NCBI GenBank assembly: GCA_037693485.1
Contig: CM075353.1
Span: 6,706,001-6,770,000, forward strand
From: Kitagawia praeruptora
Lineage: Eukaryota > Streptophyta > Magnoliopsida > Apiales > Apiaceae
DNA length: 64,000 nucleotides
Direction: 5' to 3'
The position numbers and the translations under genes are program-made. The notes beneath the pieces were generated by a model. That model had not been told where the DNA came from. It searched no databases and saw only the letters and a list, made by a program, of their open reading frames with translations. Shown here one piece after another: positions 22,657 to 35,500 of the stretch. Within the stretch, counting starts at the first letter, position 1; each line of letters opens with the position of its first letter.

Positions 22657-24170
22657 TGTTTGCACTAAATCACGCAAGCGTACGCGGTCACAAGTAATAT
22701 ATGAATAAGTCAAGTTCGTTCCCACAGAGATCTAGTTAGGTGTTCAATTCAATTAATGTACCTATGCAACAGTGTATGGTTTTTATCCACTGCTAAGACA
22801 AATAACAATTTGGGTTTTGATTATCTACTAAGCAAATTATCCAACTAAGAATTAACTAGCTAAAGAGAATTAAAATCGAATTACTTATATGAGAATAAAA
22901 CATGGGATCCTAACTTTATTAAATACTTCGCTTAGAGTTGATGCCTTTAATCAATACATGTGATGATTTTGATATCTGATCAGACAACATGAAACAAGTA
23001 AACGCTACTTCTCAGTATACGAATACCAAACTAAACATACATCCACAAAAGAGATAGAAGATGAATAGACACCAATTATGCTTAGACCCTATATCTCTAT
23101 AGAATTTGAAAACATAACGGTTGAAGAACAAGTTGTCTAATAAGATCACATAGGGTAGCATAATATCTCTATTTACGCTACAAATCATGATGTAAAAACA
23201 TCAACCTATCCTATGCTAGCATGTCAAGTTCTAAATCTCAAGATCCACTCTCGTTTCGCACGAGATTAACAAATTAGATGTTAGCTACGCATCTAAACAC
23301 ATGAATCACAACCATACGTGGATATCAAGAATTCACCACACATAAATCTTTAAAGCAAACAAACTACTAAACTACATAGATAAATCCGTTAGAATCCCAT
23401 GACAACGATTAGTTCGTAATTGAACCTCTCATCATCATGTGATCAAGTGAAACCATGATAATGAAACAAGATAAAAATTCTATATTATGATATGCTAACT
23501 AATGATATGATACAAATTACAATGGTAGGATGTGTTTATATAGGCTCTAGAAGTCTTGCCCAGCAAGGAAACTACCAAATCAGAATTAGAATAGAAAACG
23601 TTTCATAAACTGATTCTGTTTCTAAGGAAAATTCGCAGCTGAATTTTCTTCAGTATTTCTAGGCCTTTCCAGTCATATTTGGACAACTGGACCACTTTAG
23701 AATGATAGAGAATCTTGTTAGCTTCGCGTGGACTGTAAGATCGTCCAAAACGGACTTGTAAAACTCAAGAATGGCCAAAACAATGAATCAGAAAGTTTCC
23801 CAACAACGCAGAAGTGGCGCCCCCGCGCCTGAAGTAGCGCCCCAGCACCTGAAACCTCCTGGAAGCAGTGCCCCAGCGCTCTATGTAGCGCCCCAGCGCC
23901 TGCCACAATATGCCGGAAGCTGATTTTGGTTGATTTTGCTCATCTTGACTCCGTTTTTCCTCCCGTTTCCTCCAAATCTCTTGTAACTTCTTGTACTTCA
24001 TTCTTTAAGCTCAAAATCACCATTAAATCATGAAAAACATCATCCCACATCCTACTTATATTCCTGCACAAATTCATTAAAAACACATCAAAAACACCAT
24101 GAACTTGAGGTCAAGCGATCAATTTAAGCCGATACAAAGCGTTCCAAGTGGATATAAAATCCACTTATCA
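22657..24170 (-). repeat. 5' LTR of element 3
   Basis: Pairs with 16919-18433. Its TATA box (TATATAAAC on the - strand) is near 23533-23541. Confidence 0.94.
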
Positions 24171-24175
24171 CACTT

Positions 24176-24880
24176 GTTCACATTCCTCTAGCATCCAGAT
24201 TCAGTAGGTCCAGATGTCCTTCAAAATCTTGAATGAGTAGCAGGTGCCTGATATCCTCAAGTCTTGTCACTGGTGCATCTTGTCAGATATACTGTCTTAT
24301 CAGATTGTAACCTTGCATCCAGTTTGGCTTTGTCCCTCATAACAATGCCTTGACATCATCCAGGTAGACTTCTGGTTATCCTTCTACCAAATATAGCCTT
24401 GTTTGGTTTGGATACCAGCTTCCCTTCAATCTGCCTTTTGTATTGATTGAGATCATCTTGAATTGCAATCACTCAATCTGGATCTTTCAGAGCTTTTGTA
24501 ATTTTCTTAGTTTCTTCTTCAGAAAGAAAAATCAAGAAATAAGCATTGGTACTTGAAGCTCTGCTAGTCTTTTACTTCCACCATTAGAAACACTAAGAAC
24601 TAGGACAAAGAATTAATTGAGTCAACATTATTTGTCTTGGCAGACACGTTCTCATAGTGTCCTATGATTTTCAATGTGGTGTTGAGTTGACTAGTTGATC
24701 ATTTTTTTGCTCCCCATAAGCTGTTGCTGGGCTAATATGAAGATTCTCCATATTGGCATTGCTTGGATCTGAATCATCATTATCATTGACAGCTGGGAGC
24801 ATGAAGTTGTTGAACATCACTAAGACTTTTAATCACCTTCTATTGATTAATAACAATCACCCTGTAGGCTGTAGACTCCA
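24176..24880 (-). pseudogene. Old SIRE-like copia: linker and start of reverse transcriptase
   Basis: On the - strand, fragments such as ALKDPD, DDLNQYKRQIEGKLVSKPN and MRDKAKLDARLQS correspond in order to the start of copia RT in the large copia at 34390-34580. A degraded linker lies to the right. The frame shifts several times. The gene was split by element 3 at the CACTT site and continues at 16748-16918. Confidence 0.7.
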
Positions 24881-25760
24881 TTGAGTAACTAAGGAAATTA
24901 TCCTCTTGAGCATTAGCTAATTGCTAAGATGCTCAGTTCCATTTATCATTGCAAAACAATTTCCTTCATACTTGTGGGGTCTTCCTATATTTCTTACTGA
25001 TCAGGGTTCGATCATTCTAGTAGCAAACTATTGACTCCTTCATCATTAATACTCTTGAAGGTGCAGAAATCATCCAGAATACTAATTAATAGGTCCTGTA
25101 ATCTGGTCTCCAAGTTGTCATAGTCATTTTTGCTTTTTGCCAATCTTCTAGATGTGATCAATCACCATCAGTGGTGTCTTGTCTTCAGATTGTCTGAACA
25201 ACAACTTGTTTGTTGAGAGAAGTCATCAATAATCACCACTAAAATATATATTTTTTTTGATGTAGAACTTCTATGTGATGCTTCTTAGACTTCCCTTTAT
25301 AACATGCCTCATAATTTCATTTTGTTTTAATTTCAGATGAGACAGTCTTATTTACTAATTCGATTTCCAGGAAAGAGTCTCTTGATTTGATATTCAGGTG
25401 TGAGAGCTTCTTATGTCATAGCTGCACTCTTTTCTGATGAAGCTTTAGATTTGACCTTGATGACTTCATCTTTGACTGATATTCCATGTCAGCTATATAT
25501 AAGTTCTCTTTCCTTAAATCTCGAATAGCAAGCTTTTCATCTCTCTTGTGTAAGATCAGACACTTCTCTTTGACAAATAACATTGTATGATCCTAAGAAG
25601 TTGTGCTTGGGACCTTCCACATGAGAGGTATTATTACTGACAACATTCCTAGCTATTGAATAGCCATGACCCTGGGTCATACCCTTGCTGTTATCTCTAA
25701 GGGACAACCACTTGGTCTGTCTTCACAATCACATTTGATAGTAGAGATCTTTCTTCGATG
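24881..25760 (-). pseudogene. Old SIRE-like copia: integrase and protease-proximal relic
   Basis: On the - strand DNSKGMTQGHG, NVVSNNTSHVEGPKHNFLGS and KASSEKSAAM appear in the order expected for the segment between the aspartic protease and the integrase zinc domain. The matching order in the large copia is GDGNIGQTLGYD, VKGLKHNLLSVSQ and KASVDESWNWHK. No open frame survives. Confidence 0.65.
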
Positions 25761-27941
25761 ATATGCTTTGAGTAAATCATTGACAATGCATAATCGATTA
25801 ACCTGTTAAGCCCTACATTCACAAATGGATAAAAAGTTCTTGGTACCCATATTTACTTGGGTCCAGATGGATTAGAGATATCTCTGTTTATAGAGGCAAT
25901 CTACAGACTTGACATATATACAACATATAAACCATCACACATTTAAAACATGCAAACTATAACAAGTAATGCATTAGTGGTAACAATAAACATAACATTC
26001 ATATAGCAATTAAACCATCACACATTTAAAATGTGCAAACTATGACATGTAATGCTAATTAGAAACCAGTTAACCTATATACAAGAATTTTCTATAACCA
26101 GTTGGAATAGAAGAATTAATAAGTAATCACTAATTTTATCCAGTCCAAGGATGTTGTTGTATACCAGCTAATTGTCTGTATTACCTAAGTAAGTTTTAGA
26201 TACAGCTTTGTGTTCTACAAACATGCTAGGTAATCAATCCATCTTTTAAACTTTTTAAACCTTAACAAACAATTCAGAATAAATAAGCAAATCTGTTTTA
26301 CCGGGGATCCTGAAACTAGCTTAAGCAGAAGTTTTAGATGCTTAACATATAGCAATTAAGAATTAAAAGATATTGTCTAAGAAACAGCTCTAACTCACTA
26401 CTGCAATTAACTAAATTCAACAAATATTCATACACATATTAAGATCTTCTAACCAAATATATAACAATTAAAAACTAAGATCTTAACATGCTTTGAATTT
26501 CTGAGAATTACATATTACATTAGTTCGAAGAGTTGATACCTGAGACATGTGAGGTGAATCATCTTCAGAGATTGCTATGAAAGCAAGATATTCATAAAGT
26601 TCTTCTCATCATCATCTGATCCATCCCAACTCTTTCATTTAGCAAAATAAGCTCTACACTGATGCTTATGTTTCATCTCAATTAATGAATCCCTATTCAT
26701 CCTTGTCTGTCAGAATACTGTACTGTGTTACACACCTTGATAGTTACTTATCACATATATCTTTTCATAAATGCAACTATCAAGTCTTGTTTATTTCCAC
26801 CATCTTAGTCTTGTAACCACCTCTTGAGTTGAAATTTATCCTGAAGAGTTTCCGTTTCGGAGTAGATAGGCCTGATCCCTGGATGTAGCATTAATACTCC
26901 TTCTGAATTAGTAACTCTCCCTGTCTGTTCTGAGGTTCCATCAATAATTCCTGACTGAGATGTTTGCAGTCTAGTCCATTCTCAAACCTCCTTGATTCCA
27001 TTCTTCTCAAATCTCTATTGATTTCTTGAAAGATATACAATTGGTACAAACCACTAAGTGTTTTGGATTTAGCATTGGGGAAATCCACTAAGTGTTTGTA
27101 TATCACTGAATCACTAGAGTTGACTAAAATCTTCAAGAAAAATTCCATCCACTAAAACCTCTTTCATTCCTGCTTCAGAAAAACCAGTGAATCCTATGGG
27201 TATAACTTTGTAGAGCTTCCACAAATTATTCTTCAGTAGGTAGAAATTAATCTCATTGGAATAATGCATTTTCTTCAAAAGATTACAATCATCTTTACAA
27301 CCCGGAGGAATCTTCAACTAACAATCTTCTAAGAACCATTGGCTTAGAATAAATTCAAAATATTTAAAATTCAAAAACTTCAAGGACTTGAAAATTTTTG
27401 AGAAATAAAAAATCTGAATGTAAGTTCAAATTAATTAAAATTTGAAATTAGAGTCAAATTAATTAAGAATAAAAAAATCTCAAGAAATGAAAATTTTTGA
27501 GAGTTAAAGAATCTGAAAATAAATTCAAGTTAATTAAAAATCGAAAGTATAAAGAATTAAAAATTTTGAGAATTAAACAATTTGAAAATTAACTCAAGTT
27601 GTTTAAAAATCAAAATTTCTAAGAATTAATCATTTCAAGAATTAAAAAAATTGAATATAAGTTAAGATTATTTAACAATCGAAAATATCAAGAAATGAAA
27701 ATTTTTTAGGGTTAAACAATTCAAGAATAAATTCAAGTTCATTAAAATTTGAAAATAAACTCATATTGTTTAAAAATCAAAAATATCATAAATTGAAGAT
27801 TTTTGAAGGTTAAAGAATTCGAAAATAGAGGAGTTGACTTTTTGGTCTAATACCGGATTAAATTGTGTATGGGTCAACAAGCTCGAAAACCAATTGGAGG
27901 ACCACAAAAATAAGGATCTTGATTTGTGCGTCAATCAAAAG
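25761..27941 (-). pseudogene. Old copia: unrecognisable gag region
   Basis: By position this should be gag of the - strand copia whose primer site is at 27942. Two short open stretches (26891-27148 and 27114-27317) have no gag motif I can recognise. From 27360 to 27830 the sequence is AT-rich with many near-repeats of AATTCAAGTTAATTAAAA. Confidence 0.4.
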
Positions 27942-27954
27942 GCTCGGATACCAA
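27942..27954 (-). other. Primer-binding site of the old copia, tRNA-Met type
   Basis: TTGGTATCCGAGC on the - strand, one change from the common plant copia site TTGGTATCAGAGC, directly after an LTR end ...CCTAACA. Confidence 0.75.
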
Positions 27955-27955
27955 T

Positions 27956-29700
27956 TGTTAGGTCCAAAATAGTTTGTAGAAGGGGGGGTTGAATACAAAC
28001 TATACCGTTTTATCGAAAATGTTCTTTGTGTGTATATTATTTTTAAACAAATCGATGTGGAATAAAACGAACACCAATATTTCAAGTTAAATATAAAATT
28101 ATATTAAACTTGGAGGGGTGTGTCTAAATACACGGTACAAATTACAAGGTTTGAAGATCAAACTAATTATTACAAATCTATAGAAAATTCGACATGAACT
28201 TTTCTATATTTGTAATAAAAAGATCGAATGCTAAAAGCAATTCGAGAGATAAGTTCTAGGAGTCAAAACTCGCTAGATAGTTCCAAGGTTACAAGTAAAC
28301 TATTTCTATCGGTTTAGATTTAACAATACAATCCAGAAATAATTTACAAGATATAAAATGAAGCTCAGGAACTATGTCTCTTTGATCTCTCTGTCTCTCT
28401 CGGTTGTGTCTGTGTATTTGAGAGGAGTGAAGATATTATTTTTTTGTTATGAATCCAGCCGCCTGTCTTGATATTTTATATCAGTCTTCAAAAAGCTCCT
28501 GCCTCTTTTCTTAACAAATAACTCATCAAGGGGTATCAGAAATTTGTCGGTCATGGTATTACTCAATTGCAAGGGTATCAAGATATTAAATCTTGAAAAG
28601 ATATTTTGATAAATATGTCGGCAGAGGATTTTACAGCTTCTAAGGGTATCAAGGCTTAGTTCGGTCAGGGTATCCAAATGCAAGGGTATCGGTTTTGCCT
28701 TCCAAGGGTATTTGTCAAAACAGCTTCCAAGGGTATCGGTTTTGCCTTCCAAGGGCATCTGTCAAAACAGCTTCCAAGGGTATCGGTTTTGCCTTCCAAG
28801 GGTATATGTCAAAACAGCTTCCAAGGGTATCACCAATACTAGCTAGCAAGGGTATCAGTTTGTACTGGTGAGGTTATTTCCTCAAATAATTCGTTAAGGT
28901 TATCAGAATACCCTTAATAGTACAAATCTGAAATACTCTTTAAATCAGTTAATAATCAGAATATTAATTAACTTGACAATTAATTTATTAAATAAATTAA
29001 TTCTTGCAGAATTAATTTATTGAATAAATCAACTAATAATGTAGTTAGTTAATATAGAATTATTATTAATTCTTGATGGTTATATTAATTCTAACTTAAT
29101 TATTCTTTTAATTAATTTACAGAATAAATTAATTCTGATAGAATTAATTTATAAAATAAATCAACTAATTGATTTAATCAATTAAGAGAAAATTAATATA
29201 GCTCCTTGATAGCATAACCTTTGTGGTTTATATGTCTGGCAATTCTGATCATCAACAATGATTATTCCTTGAGCCAGTCTTGATAGCAAAATCTTTGTGG
29301 TTTATGAATTTAGCACTACTGTTTCTTCCATAGTGATTTTCCCTTATACCAATCTTGATAGCTTGAACCACTGAAGTTAATGACGAACAACCACTATTTA
29401 ATGTTGACACTCGATGCACGGTCTGGTTCATGAGTGACTAACCGCAATGACTGTTCTTCATATATTGACTTTAAAGTTGTGGTTCCTGTCTTCCTTTTCT
29501 TCACTCTTTTTCAAACCTGTATAACCTGTATTATGTCAATGTAGGATACTCTTGTCACTATAAATAGAATCCACTGTCTTGATTACTCCACTGACGCTTG
29601 ATCAAATGAATGAACTTCTTCAAGTGTAGTATGCCTCAAAACGGTAAATTGACTTTGTCTTCTTTCTCTTGACAATTAAGCATTTGAGATCCCTGTGACA
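27956..29700 (-). repeat. Probable 5' LTR of the old copia
   Basis: The inner end TGTTAGGTCC (as read on +) next to the primer site is clear. The outer end is inferred at CCCTGTGACA (29700), which would give a TG...CA LTR of about 1.75 kb. No 3' partner was found, so the outer boundary is uncertain. It contains a minisatellite and AT-rich blocks. Confidence 0.55.
28567..28860 (-). repeat. AAGGGTATC minisatellite
   Basis: The word AAGGGTATC or a close variant recurs at least ten times. The central part (about 28685-28830) is three tandem units of about 47 bp containing GGTTTTGCCTTCCAAGGG and GTCAAAACAGCTTCC. Confidence 0.88.
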
Positions 29701-29710
29701 GTATGTATAT

Positions 29711-30211
29711 TGTTAGATATTGATTTAAGTGATGATCAGGATCTGGGCATTACTGATCAGATACTGATGCTGACATCATCAGTAATACAACGTCAGTATT
29801 GGACTATCATCAGGATTAGAAGCTGGTCAGTATTTCGTGAAGATTCTCATCAGACCAGAGATCAAGGAAGATTGATATGTCGGTTCCTAGATTGTAGGAA
29901 GGCAGCTATCATACAAGATATGCATTCAGAGATATATGTAATTGATTTAGAATATCTTGTAATTGATAGTGTAACTGTGTACTCTATATAAACACAGTTT
30001 AGGTTTTAAAGTATTGTAATCGCTTACACGGTTTATCTTGAAACCTAGCAGCTCTTAAGAACATAAGAATTTCTTAAGAGAGTTTTGTAACAGTTTTATA
30101 TCAGAATTAATAAAGCTGTTATTGATTTATACTTGTGTTATTTGTTTAAGTCGAAAATCTTATACAATTGTATTCAACCCCCCTTCTAGAATTGTTATTT
30201 ACTGGGCAACA
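29711..30211 (+). repeat. 5' LTR of the large copia
   Basis: TGTTAGATATTG...CTGGGCAACA, paired with 55913-56413. A 90-98 codon ORF crosses both copies but looks like chance. Confidence 0.96.
29985..29992 (+). promoter_or_regulatory. LTR TATA box of the large copia
   Basis: TATATAAA followed by CACAG, repeated at 56187-56194 in the 3' LTR. Likely core promoter of the genomic RNA. Confidence 0.65.
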
Positions 30212-30212
30212 A

Positions 30213-30225
30213 TTGGTATCAGAGC
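30213..30225 (+). other. Primer-binding site of the large copia, tRNA-Met type
   Basis: TTGGTATCAGAGC, the standard plant copia initiator tRNA-Met site, directly after the 5' LTR. Confidence 0.9.
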
Positions 30226-30260
30226 AAAACTGATTAATAATAATCAGAAACAATCTTAAG

Positions 30261-32576
30261 ATGTCGACAAGAAAGTATGAAAGCATCAAAATTCCAATTC
30301 TCAAGAAAACTGAGTATCCAACATGGAAAGTGAAAATGATGATGTATCTGGAAGCAACTGATCCCGACTATCTTGATAGGATCAATGATGGACCATTTCT
30401 TCTAACAAGAATAGTTGCAAGAACAGAGACTGTTGCTGAACACTATGTCATTAAGGCAAAAAGTGAGTGGACGACAGAGGAAAAGGCTCAAGTACTCAAA
30501 GATGCAAAGGTAAAAAATAGTTTGCATAACAGTCTTGATAATGTCATGTCTAACAGGGTAATAGCATGCAAGACTGCAAAGGAAATTTGGGATACTTTGG
30601 AAACTCAATGCCAAGGTACTGAATCTATCAAAAGAAACAGAAGGGCTCTGTTGATTCAGGAGTATGAGCAGTTCGATGCTATATCTGATGAAAGCCTTAT
30701 TGATATGTATGATAGATTCTTGACTTTACTGAACAATCTATCACTAGTTGGCAAAGAGTATGATCCAGAGGACTCAAACACCAAGTTTCTCAGATCTCTA
30801 ACTGAGGAGTGGGATACTCAAGCTTCAATCATAAGGCATCAATATGATTTGAAGATGCTGTCTCTTGATGAAGTATATGGGATGTTAAGAACCCATGATC
30901 TTGAGGTTCAACAGAGGAAGAACAAGAAAAATGTCAAATCAAAATCTGTTGCTTTGAATGTTGAATCAAAATCAAAGGGAAAAGCTGAGGAGGTTTCTAA
31001 CAGAAAGAGTAGAGTGGAAGAGTCAATTCCTGATGACTCACCATCAGATACTGATACTGAGTCTGATCCTGATACTGATGATGACTCTACTGATTCTGAT
31101 ATGATGGAAATGGTAGCTATGATAGTCAAGGGCTTCAAGAAGATGAAGTTCAGAAAGGCTAGGAAGCAAGGGAAATTTCAAAATAAAACCTTCAATGCTG
31201 ACAAAGACAGGTACAAGAAGAAAGAAGGAAAAAGCAGCAAATTTGACAAGTCAAAAATCAGATGCTATAACTGTGATGGAATGGGTCATTTTGCAACTGA
31301 GTGTAAGAAGACCAAAACCAAAGCTCTCATTTCTTCAAGCAAGGATTGGATGGACTCGTCATCTGACTCTGAAGAAGAGAAAGTGAATTATGCTTTGATG
31401 GCTAAAACTGATGAGACTTCTGCTGGTGAAAATAAGGTATCTGAAGTTTTGTTTGATTTTTATACTAATAATGTCTCTGAACTAAGATCTTTTTTAAAAT
31501 CTCTGCATATTAGTTTTAGGAGTCAATCTCTTGAAAATACTAGAATAAAATCTGAAATGGCAGAGGTTGTTAAGAGAAATGATCATTTGGAAGCTGAGTT
31601 AATTTTCTTGTAGGAAGTTCAAGCAGAGTGTGATAATGCTAAACACATGAAACTTGAAACAGAGTTTAAATGTAATGAACTTGAAATGCAACTTAAAGAG
31701 GCAAATGAAAAACTCAGAACCTGGACACATTCTGGAACAAAAACTCATGAAATTATTACTGATAAAAACTGGAAAGAGTGTCTAGGTTATAAGCCAGAGA
31801 ATGAGAAAAAGGACAAAGAAAAGGTTGTTTCATCTAATCCAGGAAGAGTTATAGTTGATGACTCAACAAATCCAAAAACCTACAGATATGTTACAGACAG
31901 TACAAAAACCAAATTAAAACCTATTAATTATGTGTATCCAGAAATTCCAAAATCTACTTCAGAAAAGGGATCTACTTCTACACATCATTCTGAGTCTAGA
32001 ACTGTCAAAAACAAAAATGTAGGTCTTTTGTCCAAGAAACAATTAAGGGATAGAATCTGTGATGTAGCAGATAGGAAGAGAGTTTCAACTGTCAAAAGGA
32101 ACAGGAATGGTAAAGTTGGAATAAACAAGGAGAATAATTATAAGTATATTCCAAATGCACCAAGAAAAGTATGCTTTAACTGTGGTAACTCTAATCATCT
32201 TGCTATTGATTGCAGGAGGAGTAAAAAGAAGCCAACTGTAGTTCCTAAGTCTGACATTAGGAATAAATCAGTATTTTATAAACCACAGAATCCTTGTTTC
32301 CATTGTGGCAGTAAATGGCATTCTATTTAAACATGTGAAGAATACCATAATTTGTACTATAATTATTATGAGCCTTTGCCTAAGTTCAATAAAAGTACAA
32401 ATTTTGGAAAAGCAAAGAACTTGAATACTAATCATGCATCTGTTAAGAAAAAGATTAATTCTGATGGACTTAATCCTGATGAAGGTGTCTTTACAAGAAA
32501 ATCTTCTGCTGCTAAAAATGTTAAGTTGCATGAAAAGAGAACCCAACAAGTGTGGGTTCTTAAAAATTCTAACTGA
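30261..32576 (+). pseudogene. Gag of the large copia, broken by stop codons
   Basis: One frame runs from ATG 30261 with internal stops at 31611-31613 (TAG) and 32328-32330 (TAA), ending at 32574-32576. The N-terminal part (about residues 1-230) is a copia-type capsid region. A CCHC knuckle CYNCDGMGHFATEC follows at about 31264-31305, then Ser/Asp- and Lys-rich stretches, a second knuckle CFNCGNSNHLAIDC near 32170 and a third, CFHCGSKWH, interrupted by the TAA stop. The product would form the virus-like particle and bind genomic RNA. Pol lies in a different frame. The TAG at 31611 sits where a Gln would fit. Confidence 0.88.
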
Positions 32577-32599
32577 GTTCTTTGTGATTCTGATTGTAG

Positions 32600-35500
32600 G
32601 GTAAAAAGAAAAATGTGTTAGTCATGGATAGTGGATGCTCTATACACATGACTGGAGACAAAACCTTGTTATCAGAATTTGAGGAGAAGGCTGGCCCAAC
32701 TTTGTCTTATGGAGATGGCAACATTGGACAAACTTTGGGATACGATAGTATTGTAATTGGAAATGTCATCATTGAAAAAGTAGCTCTGGTGAAAGGACTC
32801 AAGCACAATCTGTTAAGTGTTAGTCAAATCACAGACAGAGGTTATCGTGTCAATTTCAATGATACTCATTTTGAAGTTATCAGCAAATCTTCAGGAAAGG
32901 TTGCATTAACTGGTCAAAGACATGGTAACATTTATGAAGCCAACATTCACACCAATACTGAAAATCCAACTACATGCCTCATCAGTAAAGCTTCTGTAGA
33001 TGAAAGTTGGAATTGGCATAAGAAGCTTTCTCATCTCAACTTCAACAATATAAATGAGTTGGTTAAGAAAGACTTGGTAAGAGGATTACCAAAGGCTCTA
33101 TATACTCCTGATGGACTCTGTGATGCTTGTCAGAAGGCTAAACAGAGAAGGACATCATTCAAGAGTAAATCTGAATCCTCAATTGATGAACCATATCACA
33201 TGCTTCACCTTGACTTGTTTGGACCAGTGAATATTATGTCCATCAGTAAGAAAAGGTATACTCTAGTCATTGTTGATGAATATACTAGATTTACCTGGGT
33301 TTATTTTCTGCACATAAAAGATGAAACTGCTGAAATACTGCTGGACCATGTGAGACTTATTGAAACTGGTACAAAATACAAAGTCAAGATTCTGAGAAGT
33401 GATAATGGGACTGAATTCAAGAATTCAGCAATGGAAGAGTTCTGCAAATACAAAGGAATAGTTCAACAATTCTCTGCTCCTGGCACACCTCAGCAAAATG
33501 GAGTAGTTGAAAGAAAGAACAGGACTCTTATTGAAGCTGGCAGAACTATGTTGGAAGAAGCTAAACTACCTACATATTTCTGGGCAGAAGCAGTCAACAC
33601 AGCATGTTACACTTAGAACATAACTCTAATCAACAGACATGGTGTAACTCCTTATCAGATGATTAAGGAAAAGAAGCCAATTTTAAAGCATTTACATGTG
33701 TTTGGCTGCAAGTGCTTTGTTCTAAGACCTCATCCTGAATAGCTAGGAAAATTTGAGACGAAAGCTGATGAGGCTATCTTTATTGGCTATCTAACAACAA
33801 GAGCCTTTAAAGTCTATAATCTAAGAACAAAGACAGTCATGGAGTCTATTAATGTATCTTTTGATGATAGAAAGATAACAGGAATAAAAGAAGACTCTCA
33901 TGATAGTTTGATTTTTGCAAATGAAGCTACCAAGAATTCTGATGAAGTCATGTCAGATACTGATACTCCGTCGGATCCTGACGATCGATCAATTCCTGAT
34001 CGAACACATGTTACTGATGATGACTCAAATAATGCAAATGTTGAGGGGGAGCAAGAGCAAGACATCACCAGTACTGATACAACTCAAACATCAAGTAGAG
34101 ACTCATCAGAAACAGATTCAAGTGATAATCCTGATAGTATATCAGGAAGAGATAGCACTATCTTAGGGGGAGCTTCTAGCAATTCTAGTTCTTTTGAAGA
34201 TAACACCAATCCAGGGGGAGCATCCAGTTCAAGAAATGACTTACCATCAGCAAGGAAATGGACTAAAAGCCATACTCCTGATTTAATTATTGGGAATCCT
34301 GAAGCAGGTGTTAAGACAAGAAGTGCAACTCAGAATGAATGCTTATATAATAACTTTCTGTCAAAGGAGGAGCCTAAGAAAGTTGAAGATGCACTTAAGG
34401 ATGCTGATTGGGTGACAGCTATGCAAGAAGAACTGAATGAGTTTGAAAGAAATGAAGTCTGGAAACTTGTACCAAGACCCAAGGGTAGGTCTATTGTGGG
34501 TACAAAGTGGGTATTCAGAAACAAGACTGATTCAGATGGCACAATTGTGAGGAACAAAGCAAGACTAGTAGCAAAGGGGTATTCTCAACAGGAAGGAATA
34601 GATTATGATGAGACTTTTGCTCCTGTTGCAAGACTAGAGGCCATCAGAATTTTTCTGGCATATGCAGCCCACAAGAAGTTCAAAGTATTCCAGATGGATG
34701 TAAAAAGTGCATTTCTCAATGGAGAACTGGAAGAGGAGGTATATGTTGAGCAACCTCCTGGCTTCATTGATCTCAAATATCCAGATCATGTCTATAGATT
34801 GGATAAAGCACTTTATGGACTAAAGCAAGCTCCAAGAGCCTGGTATGAAACCCTAGCTCAATTCTTACTGGAAAGTGGATTCAATAGAGGTACAATTGAT
34901 AAAACCTTGTTTTATTTGAATCATGGTAAGGATTTGCTGTTAGTTCAAATATATGTTGATGATATCATTTTTGGGTCAACTAACACTAAGCTGTGTGAGA
35001 AGTTCTCAAAGCTAATGCAGTCTAGATATCAAATGAGCATGATGGGAGAAATGAGCTATTTCTTAGGTCTGCAAGTTAAACAGACTGATGATGGGATTTT
35101 TATCAATCAGTCAAAGTACACAAAGAATTTACTGAAAAGGTTTAACATGCAAGACAGCTCTACAGCTTCAACTCCTATAGCTACATCTACAAAGCTTGAT
35201 CCTGATCAAGGAACTGAGGTAGACGTAACCAACTACAGAGGAATGATTGGCTCACTCTTATATCTAACTGCTAGCAGACCAGATATCATGTATGCAACCT
35301 GTCTATGTGCAAGATTTCAAGCAAATCCAAAGGAACCACATCTCATTGCAGTGAAAAGGATTTTCAGATATCTTAAGGGCACTTCTTCTCTTGGCCTTTG
35401 GTATGCTAGAGAATCAGACTTTAGTTTATGTGGTTACTCAGATGCTGATTTTGCAGGATGCAAAATTGACAGGAAAAGTACTTCAGGCAGTTGTCAGTTT

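Larger units (their letters stand above)
16919..24170 (-). mobile_element. Non-autonomous Athila-like LTR retrotransposon, element 3 (diverged subfamily)
   Basis: A 7,252-bp element flanked by a perfect 5-bp duplication CACTT (16914-16918 and 24171-24175). LTRs of 1,515 and 1,514 bp share ends and several blocks with elements 1 and 2. The same tRNA-Asp primer site and polypurine tract place it on the - strand. The interior has a gag-like pseudogene that runs directly into a short RT-proximal segment, plus three tandem 610-bp repeats. No protease, RT core, RNase H or integrase is visible. Confidence 0.95.

Noticed and set aside
28567..28860. CRISPR-like array (regular repeats near 28685-28830)
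   Set aside because: Units are contiguous tandem repeats without unique spacers, in a plant LTR.
29695..29991. 98-codon ORF across the copia LTR, also at 55912-56193
   Set aside because: Conservation is explained by LTR duplication; no motif, and it covers promoter sequence.
34330..34557. 75-codon - strand ORF inside copia pol, and similar antisense frames in pol and gag
   Set aside because: Shadow frames of the real coding strand.
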